64,000 nucleotides of DNA from Bombus terrestris. Its lineage: Eukaryota; Arthropoda; Insecta; Hymenoptera; Apidae. The translations under genes and the position numbers were made by a program. Positions 41,301 to 53,300 of this stretch are shown here, in pieces. Under the pieces are notes generated by a model. It searched no databases. It had not been told where the DNA came from and worked only from the letters and a program-made list of their open reading frames with translations. Each line of letters opens with the position of its first letter. Position 1 is the first letter of the stretch. The DNA lies in assembly GCF_910591885.1 (NCBI RefSeq), contig NC_063275.1, positions 22,928,501 through 22,992,500 of the forward strand, read 5' to 3'.

Positions 41301-44300
41301 CGCGTGAATCTGAGAAACGGAAGTCTAACGTTGCTTTTCTCTAGCTTGGTATGATTACGGACTGACCCAATACCAATCGGAGCGACAGAACACAGAGCTC
41401 GAGAAAGTTTTCGACGAAAGACACCATAACATCTCTCAAGGCATCGAGATCGCCACAGAGCACCTTGGACAGAAAGTTTTCAAGGAACCAGAGACAGAAT
41501 GGCAGAAGTCCGTGAAGAGCAAAAAGAACGAGGATTATTACAACAAGCTCATGACTCTGGAGGAAGAACAGGTGCTGAAGGAGAGTAGGCTGAGAGAATC
41601 TAGCCATCAATTTGCTATTCCTGGTGAAAAAGTTGTCTCTCATTCTGTGGCGAAGGGAATGGCCCAACAGTATGAGGAAACATTGTAAGTACCAATTTCG
41701 TTTTTACTTTATTTTTCATTATCATATAATATAATTAAAATTCATTATATCAGTAGTCAGGTTCATTCTTATTCGTTAGTTTTATCCTCCGTGTCATTCA
41801 TCTGAGAGAAACTAAGTTGCATTATATGAGCAGTAAGTTTCGCTATGTATGAGGCTAAATTTCTTTGTTCTTCTTCCTTATTCGTGTTATAAACAAATTT
41901 TTATATGTTCCTTGTGAATTCTACAACCTTACAGAATCATATTTTCTATCTAAAACTATATTTCTCAATCTCTCGAAAAACACTTTTAATATCCACTTAA
42001 GAGCCTCAATCATAGATTAAAGATCTACTCATCTGATACGAGAATTAAACGCGAGGAATGATGATTTTTCAGGGAAGACAAAAAGGAGGAAAGAATCGAA
42101 GACACCACCACACAGACAACTACCAAATTCGTGAAGAAACCACATACAACGGAGGTGGACATCGACGTGGAGCGCATGAAATCCACTGGCAAATATCCTC
42201 CAGAACCATCAGAATCTACGGTTCACGGTCGTGAAGTGCACGTGGCCAAGCAGAAGCAAATACAGAAAGAGGTCAAAGGAGACTTGGAGATCACCAGAAA
42301 GATAACCGCCACGGAAACCACCGAAGTGGAGCATAAAGCCAAGACCCAGGAGCGTGTTGTTCAAGGTCCAACAAAACCAGCCACGCCACCAGTTTTCACG
42401 AAGAAGATTCAACCTTGCAGAGCTTTCGAGCAAGAGCAAGCTCGATTCGAAGTGGAATTCGACGGTGATCCATTGCCAACCATCAAATGGTACCGCGAAG
42501 ATTTCCCCATTCAGAATTCTTCGGATCTTCAGATTTATACGTTCAGCACGAAATCGGTGCTGATCGTTCGACAAGTGTTTATGGAAGATTCTGGAGTGTT
42601 CTCTGTCATCGCTGAGAATCGTGGCGGAAAGGCAAAATGCAGCGCCAATCTGGTGGTCGAAGAACGAAGAAGACAACCTGGAAGAGGAGGAGTGATACCA
42701 CCTAGTTTCCTGTCTACCATTCAGAATACCTCGGTCACTACTGGTCAACTGGCCAGATTCGACGCCAAAGTGACTGGAACTAAGCCTTTGGATGTTTATT
42801 GGTTGAAGGTACTTGACTCTTTTCTTAGTAATTTTTCTTCCGTGTGATATTTGGACGAAAGAGTAGCATCGTAGTATTAGTTATTCTACAATTTGTAAGT
42901 GCAAACTTGGATCGTTGCGTATAGTTGTCGATATGCCGTTAGAATCATAATTCATATAGGTTAATAATAATTTTGCAAAATCCAGTATCCTAAGAATTAA
43001 TTTTAGAAAAAGTGCATAAGTCATGTGTAAGTTTGGATTACAATTTATAAATCACTATTCCTAATTTATACGCGTAAATGTCTACTTTTAATTTATTCCC
43101 TGTTAGAATACTTTATGAGAATGAGTCTCCAAAAATTAAACAAAAGATCAGAGAATATACTTTCTTTCTGGTGTAGGCGATTAAATTTAATTGAGAAATA
43201 AGCTTAACCTTTCATGTTCGTGTGTTGTTACAGAATGGCAAGAAAGTGACGGCAGATATTCGTTACAAGACACTCGAGGAAGATAATACTTACACGTTGC
43301 TGATTTTGGAGACAGTGCCAGAAGATTCAGGCAAATATGAGTGCGTCGCGATAAACAGTGCCGGAGAGGCACGTTGCGACGCTGAATGTACAGTTCGTGG
43401 ACCTCAATCGCCCGCCAAGACGGCGAAACCGACAACGCCTGGCGTCGAAAAGGCGCCCACAGTTTTGGAACCATTGAGAGATCAAACTATCAGAGAGGGA
43501 ACATCCGTCGCCTTTGCGTGCAGGATCACCGGAAAACCGGTGCCCACGGTACAATGGAAAAAAGGCGACAAGGTACGAATAGTATTTGAAACAACACCGA
43601 TACTGTAGGATTTTTTATTTATCGATAGATCTATTTACTATGGATTAAACAGGAAACGATGGTTATTTAACGTGAAATAAATATAGTTGAGATGCGGTAT
43701 AAGTCGTGATAGGTACTGCTGGTGTATGAGATTTTGTCTTCATCCGGGTTGCCTTCTTCTCAGTTAGGAATTGTGTAGAAAACCGAACTGTGAGTGTCGG
43801 GATTCGAACCTGGTCTTGAACGTTCGGAACCAACTGCGCTAACCACAGCTCTGCCGTCGTCTGATCGAGGATAGGGTCTTTGTGTAGCAAACCACTAGAC
43901 AGAACCCGTTGGAAAGTTTGCTGCCGAGTGCAGCTACACAGTAATGTGCTATAACTAAGACGACTAAATTGTTAATTCACAACCCTCGTCACCACAGTTC
44001 CAACGCTCTCTTTCACGCGAACCATCCTCCTCGACGACGCTGACAACACTGACTTCTCAACTAACGACTGCCTGTTAATTCGTCTTTCTCCCTTAAGCAT
44101 CCCTTTGTCTTTTCTCATAGTCCCACCACGTATGTGTTCCGTAACCATCCGTAGCCATGGTCACATAAGCCATTTTTCCGAATAATTGTTCGACTGAAGG
44201 ACCAACGACACATTGATGAGCCGCTCGGTCCGTTGAAGTTTCCAGACTTTTTTGGCCTGTCGACACTTAGGCTTTCTTGCAACATTGTTTATGGTTCACC

Positions 44301-47300
44301 CGATATTTCTTAGGCAATTTGTCCACGATACTATAATAATACAGATTTTTGAAATTATTATTCTTTCGTTATAATATCATAGATCTTTTCAAAATTGTTG
44401 TTCTTTTATTGTAATATCGTAAACACGTGATACTACCACATTTATTACATGCTGTCAATGAAGGGTTGTTCAAGTTAATTTTCTTTTTTTTCAATTTAAT
44501 TTTCTATCCCATAAGACACAGCATTTAGGATGCCGCGTTAATCCATTCAAAAATCATATTGATCGACTGTATAAATTAAAAAAAAGAGGGAGGCATTTTG
44601 ATCCTAGAATTTACGATTAATTATACAATCTTCTTACGATGATTTGTATAGTAGTAAATCATTTGTTTTTTCCTAAAGTGAATGGTAATTATACCTCTAG
44701 GCAATATGATCGTGAAATTTATAGAGCCGATTTGGTTACTAAGAAACTCATTTAATTCCTCTTCGTTGCTATTCAGTTTCAAACTTAAAGAAAACGATAC
44801 GACTAATTCTTTGATCTAAATCTGGAAATTTTTTATTTAAAATTTACAAGAGATAGAAAGGTTCGTGTTCTTTAAAACAAATTTATTTGTCATCGTAGGT
44901 CATCAAACCATCCAAGTACTTCCAAATGCAGAAGGAAGGTGACCTCTGTACCCTGAGGATCTCTGAAGCCTTCCCCGAAGATGAGGGCGTCTATAAATGC
45001 ATCGCCAAGAATCCAGCTGGTGATGTAACTACTTCGGCCAATCTCAGAGTTCTTGGTGAGAATCATCATTTTTCATCAGCCTACAATTTCACTAAAACTC
45101 CACTATATCTTCTGACCGAAATGATTAATATTGAACGTTTTCGTTTAGCACCCGACGCAGCTGACGTTCTCCCCAAACTGACGCCACTGAAAGATCAAAC
45201 AGTTCTAGAAGGACAACCGGCACAGTTCAAGACTCAAGTTACTCCAGCTAAACCAAAGCCAACGATTCAATGGTATCGCGAAGGTGCCCTAATCCCTCAG
45301 TCACCTGACTTCCAGGTAAGTCGTGTTCAAAATTTTATCTAATTCTCCATAATGTCATAAAATTTGTATTTATCTAGAATTTGTTAATTTATCAAGCAAT
45401 CATCTATGATACATTATTTATCAATATTCTATCGTGTCTTTTTAATTATGTTTGTTTTATTCTAAATTATGTCTCTTTTAATCAAAAGTACAGAAGTATT
45501 CCATATGCTATAGAATAAATGAGAGAATATTATTGTTTTTTTTAAATTACGGTTGTTCGATATGGGGAATTATGGTTGCTCGTAATTTTTATCATGTAAA
45601 ATATTCATAAGGGAATTTTTGGAAACTAACTTAATTTCTCCATATGGAACGATAGACAATATATTTACAATACGATAGAATCTTTTATAACGTAAAATTA
45701 ATTAGCTTAATGAAATTCGGTTTGGGTGAACCTGCGGTTAGCTATTTATCTATGAAGATTATAAATCTTCTATCAGCTATATCTAATTGGATTAATGAGA
45801 AATAAAAATGTCTGAATTCCAGATGATTCACGAAGGCAATAACGCCGTGCTGTTGATAGCGACCACCTACGAAGAAGACACTGGCACCTTCACCTGCCGA
45901 GCTACCACGTCAGCCGGCACCGTAGAAACCTCCGCCAAACTCATCGTCAAAAGTAAGAACTGAATAAAAGATACAAATTCAATTGCTAACACGAAACGCG
46001 ATTGAATCGACGGGATAAGCCTCTAGGGTGTTACGGAGGAACGCGTGTACGTTTGAAACAATTTCTTACGTGTATAGAGAAAAATATTTAAAAAATATTA
46101 AGAAGAGAAAAGCGTCGTAACACTCCGATGAGTTTAATTTCAAAATGTTCTATTATATTTGATAAGAAAAAAAAAGAGGAATAAAAAATTAATCGATCGA
46201 ACGAATTAACAAATATATAAATATTCATTTTCATTAACCATGATAATATAAAAAATTGTCTCAGAGGCACGCATTCCTTCGTTGAACGCGAACCATCGAG
46301 GACACCCGTGCGTATTTTTTTCCGCTTTTTTGTTGTTCTTCTCTCTAAAAGAAAAAAAGAAAAAAAAGAAGAAACCCTAACCCATCAAGCGAACCGTTAC
46401 CAATGTTCAACCCTTTGTCCCCGACCCCGTAATCAAAGTCACGAGCGAGCCCGGGGAGTTTTTGTACTAACTCGTCGTGTTTTTTGTTTTTTTCTTTTTT
46501 TTCCAAAAAAAATAAATAAATAAAAGAATAAAAAAAAGTAAGAATATAGTAGACGAGCGAGTGAAACGAGGAAAGTGATACGATTTGCGGAGACGTTAGA
46601 AAGGAAACAAAAATATACATAAAAGGTAAATGATTCTAGATTACCAAGAATCAAAGATAACGTAGGATTTAATGGTAAACGCGCGAAGATAAAAGAAACG
46701 AATGAAAATTGATTAATGGAAAATTACAGAGAATCAAAGATGAGAAATGTCGCGAAGGTGGTGCTGAAAATGAACGAAGTATTAACGGCAGAAACGTGGA
46801 AATGTTTTGTAGAATTGAACTCGTATAAGGTGAAAAACGAATCGGAGATTCGACCGACAAGACGAGCGTAGCCGATTTTTCCATCTGAGAGGTGCGATTC
46901 GCGAGCGAGACACGTCTACGAGCGTCTTATCAGCGTCGAATACGATGAATTTCGTACGAGAGAACAAAGATTTGCCGAGGTGGTGCTTCGGATCGATCAA
47001 ATCGAATTTTAAGAACGAACTGTTGCGATTCTCTTTTGGTTCCGCGTTGTATATAAAGCTGGATCGCGGGGAAGTCGAACGATATCGTGCGATAAATTGT
47101 TCGTGCCTCGTGTGAAAACACGCGAGAGGTCACGTAATGGGTAAGGAATGTGATGAAAAGAGAGATATTTCTTTGGTAAACAATGTCGGTATTACGAACA
47201 CGTAACTCGTTTACTCGTTCGATTTAGTGTCGATGTTCATTATTAAACTTTAAAGAGAAAAATATATATTATATCATAAAGAATATACATAATATATACG

Positions 47301-50300
47301 CATAAGTGTAATTACCCACACGATACATTACATACGTTAGGAATGATTTATCAGTTAGCCAACACCGACGTGAATCAAGTTTATTTAGTTACACGTAAAT
47401 GATTTTTCCTTTAACATTCTACTAATCGAATTATTTATTATTGTACAATGGAAAGGCCAATAAAAACGAATGTTTTAAATACGCACAAGCCTCGTTTGTT
47501 GCCGAATCGATCATCTATCGTTGCACACGGGCACATCGTTGCTATGATCGGTCGATTGTAAACTTTCTGATCGCTGATATTATACACGGCATCTCGAAAT
47601 TCATTATTAAACGTATAAAATCGCATAATCGTGTAAAACAACATACGTTGATCGATAGTATATTACAAGGCAAAAAGTAACTAATATTCGTAAAAAATTA
47701 CAAAGTATTTGTTAAAATAATGGAAAATATAAAATACAAAAATAGGTCCCAAAATTCTATGTAACACGAAAAAAGATCTAAGGAATTTAAACGCTAAATA
47801 TCCTAGATTAATCAAATTTTTCCGCATACCAACTGTAACGAAACATCACGCGAGAGCGCAAAGCACGTAAAATACTTTCAAAGAATTGTCCAAATGTCCA
47901 AAAACACTGAAAATAGTTTAAAGGAACTGGAAGCAAAATTGGTGCACCCTAAGTTTCAAATTTAGACCAATCGAGAAGTTAGAATCAGAGGAATTTCCCA
48001 TGAAACGCCTCGAAATAAAAGAAAAATCTCCCATGGAGGATCGTCGACCGGAATCCATCGAATGGCGGACGAATATAGACCCGCGAATGTAAATTGACTT
48101 TTGCACTCCGCAACGTAATTGCCAGCACGTTCCTCGAGCCATAAATTCGTCTGCGTTTTGCTTACGAAACTCTGTATCAACTGGTTGAATAGGCAAACGC
48201 GTGAATCACGGCTCGTAAAACAATTCGCCATGCCGAAAATAATATGAAACGTGAATTTTTGAGTCGAGGGAGGGAATTTGAGAGAACCAAATGAACAGAA
48301 ATAGCTCGACGTTCTTAATCAGCGTGACGATCGATCGGACAATGAGTCGCGAGCCGGTTAACAAGCGATTCCACGCTGCAACACTTGGCAGATTTATCGC
48401 GGCTAAAATAACGGCAAGAAAACTCGGACGAAGTGTTTGCTACTTTGCTCGAAAGCCGAGTCCAGATGCACGGCTATATTTGACGACGAAACGAAAGCAA
48501 AACGTGTATCGGTCGTTCTGTGGTGGTAGAAACGTCCGAGTAACGGAGTTTTGGCTGTTCCGCGATTTCTTGGAAGTTTTAGGTTCTCTAGAATTAGAAA
48601 TATATTCATGATATATGTAACGAACGTGTAGACGTAAATGAATATAATTAAAATGATAAAACGAAAATATATGCATAGGTATGATCATTTATACGAGTTT
48701 TCGTTATATTCTAAAAGATGGACCATTTTTATTCAGATGAAATGTAAAAATGTTGAAGTGATTTGTTGAAATCTTTTATGCTTTTTCTATGACAAAGTGG
48801 CTGAGAGCTGTTTTATTATTGTTTTATGTGTTAGAGGTAAATCACGTTGCTATACGATGTTGTATTTTATATTTAATTTAAATGAAAATGGACCTTTTTA
48901 CAACGTGAACGAAAACTTTTATTGAATGACTTATGTATATACTTGGTATGATATCATGATCTCATCTCGATAAAAGTCATTTTTATTTCGACGAAAACAT
49001 TTTCACGTTTAGTAAAAATAAAAAGATATTCGTTAATTTAACGACGAGCTGTTCTATTGTTGAAATTATATTCAATTGGCAATTTCAAATCTACGTCTAT
49101 CACATTCGTGAATACGATATATTACATCGAATTATTATAGTTCTTTAAGTAACGCCGCTGACGCAACTGTTGCATCTCTTTCTTAGTTTTACTATGTTTC
49201 TTTAAACTCGAATCCGGATTGACAGCCTAGACTCTGAAAACTGCGATCAAAGTCTGCTTGACTCTATCGAAGAAAACATAAATCCAAATGATCGATTATT
49301 TTAGTAGGAAATTAACGAAAATAAATTTCATATCATAATATACTTCAACACTTGAAACTCTGACTTCAACCAGAAACATAAAATCACATTCCTAAGTAAC
49401 TATCAAACCTATGTATCTTCCTGCTACGAAATCAAAATAACTTAATGTAATTAATCAAAGTAAATAATTAATCATAACGTACATCTTTCGTGTATCTTAC
49501 ATGCCATTGTATCAAGTTAACAAAATTTACACGCGTTGTAAAACAAAGAACACGAACCAATTGGCGTCACCGATTGCGACAGACTGACAACTCGATTTTA
49601 TGCAATATCAACGCTACAACTGTCAACTGGGTTACGAAACTTGCGCTATGAAGCTCAAAATGATAGATTTTATGAAAAAGCTGAAAATACACGAAACCTA
49701 ACGATTCTTTATCCACGTACGTTACAAAAGAATCAATAGAATTTGCAAGAATACACCGTTATAAATCTCTAAAATTGAAAAACTCATCCATCTCTGTTAT
49801 TTCATGACACGGAATTTCTCTGGACAAATCTTTCGTCCAAATCTCCAAGAACATTGGACATCTCGTTGTAATGTTCATTGGAGAAAGAACGTCTCATTGT
49901 AAAATCTATAAAATCAGAAGATCGTTCGAATCAATTATTTTAGCGCATAGAATCTCTCTGAAAGATCATCGATTGCTCGTTTCTATCACTTTGCCAGCTG
50001 CAGCGTTATAAAGTCGAGTAACGCATTCGGTGAAAGAGCTCAAGATTGGTTTTTGAAAAATCACGAATCCCCGACTACTCGCAGTCAGCAGGAGTCGCGC
50101 GCGGCCGCTCGTTGACACGAGGATTTCCACACGTACGCGTATACTCGTCTTTTACGATCCGTGTTTCTGTTCCCTTGGTATCACCTTTCTCTCTGGTAAC
50201 TGGTTTAACGAGCGTGAAGAGGTAAACGTATTTTCTTCATCGCTTCTGGTAGTCCGGCTCGTTTCAAAACGAGGGACGACGGTACCACAGTGAACAGTGC

Positions 50301-53300
50301 CGTGTGCACACTCGGCTAGGCCCTCTTCTTAGGCTATTTCTGACCACGTGACGTGTATTACATTACCCGGCTATATTTGGTCGCCGGTGAAGAACTCCCC
50401 GAACATACGGCAAAATTCACGTGGGGTCTAGAAACCGCCGGTCGTACACTGGTATCCACATCGCACGTTTTATTCGCGAACAAAAGAAAATTTTATTTTT
50501 CCACACCCCCGCGTTTATTAACGGACTCGTCTTCGACTATTTACTTTGAAAACATGTTACGTCGTCGGTGACAAACTTTCATGGGAGAAGTTTAACTTTA
50601 GTTCGTGGCACTGGACTTTATTTATCGACCTCTCAACACGTTCGCCGTGAGCCTCGATCTCTGTCGACCCGTCGCTTTCCGATACAACATCGTATTACAA
50701 ACGTCAGTGAGACTGGAATTCAAAATTCGAAATGTTGCCATTTTTGGGAAACTTTTACAATTACGCGAGGTCCAAAATATGGAACGTCCGTTTTTAATGA
50801 GTTTACGGTTATGGAGATATAGAGATAGATATGTTCATAGAATTATTCGATATTTCTCGATATTTAATTGGGAGATATATAGTTTGTGTTCAATTTATTG
50901 AAATTTGCTCTTCTATCGGTGAAAGGTATTAAAACGTTGAATTTTTTTTTATTATTTGTCCAATAAGACTGTTCCGAGACACTGCTTGCTTCTTCGTGTC
51001 TTTCATATGCAATTAGGTTAACGAGTCGAAATCCAATCGGCGAACGTGTAACATTCGAGAATTGTTTGAAAGAAGGTCGAGGAGAAGTAAGATATTCAAA
51101 GGATCCAACTGTGTAGAAGATAATTTATCAGGGAAATGGATATTGAGGAGCGGTTATAATTTATTAAATATCTAATTCGCTGCTACAATAACATACAAGG
51201 ATATAAGATTTCTCTAAACAATCGTACATCTTCCAAAAACATACTACGATTGTGAAAACTTTCCAGTTGCAACGTAAGCTTAATAAATTGGCGAGGCAAT
51301 AAATTTCCGACAATTTCAAGTTTCTCGCAAGAAGAATTTCATTCAAAAGAAATATAGATCATTTTATCAATAAACAAATCAAAATACACTTTAGTCGGAA
51401 ATTTTTTACATCCACCGTGTGTCTAATACAAATAAGCAAACACAACAAAACAATACAGAAGTTCATTATACTCTCAATAGGATTCAGACCAGAGAATTCT
51501 TTTTATATCGTAAAATCTCAACGATTTCCGGCAATTATTATAATGCTACGAACAATCATCCCCCCATTAAATCCTTCAAATTACGTTTAAAAAGTAGAAC
51601 GGACACGTAACTTGAGCAACAGCGTGACTCGAAACAAAAGAGTTTTTCCGGCGTTCCGATGCGTGCGTAGCGTAGCGCTCGATGCTTGGCGTATGGAACG
51701 GCGAGGTTCTCGCGTTCTCCAGCCGTTCTCCAGCGCGTCTCGGCTCTCGCGAGAGGGATCATCGTCATGTTACTTGACCGGTCTCCGCTCGACACCGTTA
51801 CGATCCGGCGACCTGACGCAAAATTAGACCGTGAATCCGGCCTGTTCGTCGTACCAGACGTTTGATTAATCGCATGAACGGTAGTTGGTCCGAGACGGGT
51901 CATCGTAATTAAACGATGCGTTACGTTCGCCAACGTGTGACTGGTGAAATACGGCGGGTCGTAACGTTTTCATCGATCAAACGATATCGCGTCTCGAAAA
52001 CTTTAATTGGTAGCTTGGAGACAATGTAACGACCACGGCGTGCAAACGTTGATCGCAAAGAGAAAGGACATACGAAAAGCAAAGCTGGCACGTTAACGTC
52101 GACCATAAATAAGGTTCGCGTTAGATTCGAGCTAGCTGGGTAAGGAGCAAGAAAATTTATTACCGTACCGTGCACGGATTTATTTCAAGCGTGCGTACGA
52201 TCCTCCTATGAGATCAGAGCTATTAAACCGCTTTGCGACAGGTAATTACGGACCCCTGCTGTGTCCTAATGAATTCGAGATGCCGAAATAACGCGTGTCC
52301 GCTCGACAACGGGAAAATAAGAACGATGATCGTGTAACGATTGTAACATTCGTCCCTGCAGCACCCTGTTTTCACAAACTCTTTTATCCTGGTTCATTGC
52401 CTATATATATAATCCCGTCGATACGCTATACCAGGAAACTGTATATCCCATTAATAAAGACGAATAAGAACGGAATATAAATCTAAATTATCGTAGAATA
52501 TAATTCTGTCAATCTACTCCGGACAAGCTCAAACTCACCACACGATATCGAAACGTATCGCTTTATCCGCCTAACGTCTACTTCCAACAAATTCAAACTT
52601 ACGACAGAAAATATTGAAAAATATCATTTTACTTCAAACAAGTTCGAACCTATCGCAGTCTAGTCTATCGCAATATAGTCTCGATTTTATCGCGTCAGAA
52701 AGTTAACAGAAGAAGATTCTCGGAATAAATAACAGGAGACCATCGTTTCTTACGAAAACGAAAATCAGTGGGTTGTACAGTATCCCGCTATAGTATTCCA
52801 GGCTTGAAAAAACAAATTCCATTCCCGTTTACACCAAACATCCCCAAACCACGCGTCGTATCGACGATCCACGACCGAAGGCGATCCTTCTAGAAGAGGA
52901 GACGTATTCGTGCGCACGAAGCTTCAGCTTCTCGTTCGCCTGACAACGACCTTGAATCGACGACCACCTGAAGCATCAAGAAGACAACTGCCAACGGCTA
53001 GTCTACACGGGACGCGGAGAAAAAGAGCGCGCGCTGATTCATCGATGCGTGCGCGTTCGGCTCTTCTTTTCCGTGGCCTCACACCTCTTCGCGTTCACGC
53101 TGCCCCCAGCTGCCATTTCTCGTCGGTTCGTCGACGGTTGTCCGCCGTGCCAGGCTTTAAAGGAGGGAGACGAAGCCTGACTATTTCGGCCAACCCAGCT
53201 GCCCTGGTGATTCAGCCCCGCTAGAAATAATACGGGGGAGCGAGCGCGTGTCAGCGCACTCTGGAAGGCGGGAAGGAATTATTTCTGGTAAATTCGCGGC

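Larger units (their letters stand above)
11363..45822 (+). other. sls: Introns within the kettin part of sls
   Basis: Thirty-seven GT-AG introns, 80 bp to 2.1 kb, AT-rich. Introns 12 (17846-18489), 20 (27456-28048) and 24 (30979-31395) are degenerate A/T tandem texture (aattctagaatttt, aatttgggaatttag, gattaagaaatttaa). Introns 1, 15, 21, 30 and 35 carry the transposon relics listed separately. Intron 32 (39255-41344) has A-rich and TTC microsatellites at 39760-39860 and a minus-strand 81-codon frame at 40706-40951. Nothing recognisable is seen in the others. Confidence 0.7.

Noticed and set aside
43795..43860. A tRNA gene on the minus strand
   Set aside because: Boxes A and B are present but the T-stem and acceptor stem do not pair and no clean cloverleaf forms; a SINE head fits better.
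48291..48611. 106-codon plus-strand frame in the large intron
   Set aside because: No recognised domain, a competing minus-strand frame and no splice signals in phase with sls.
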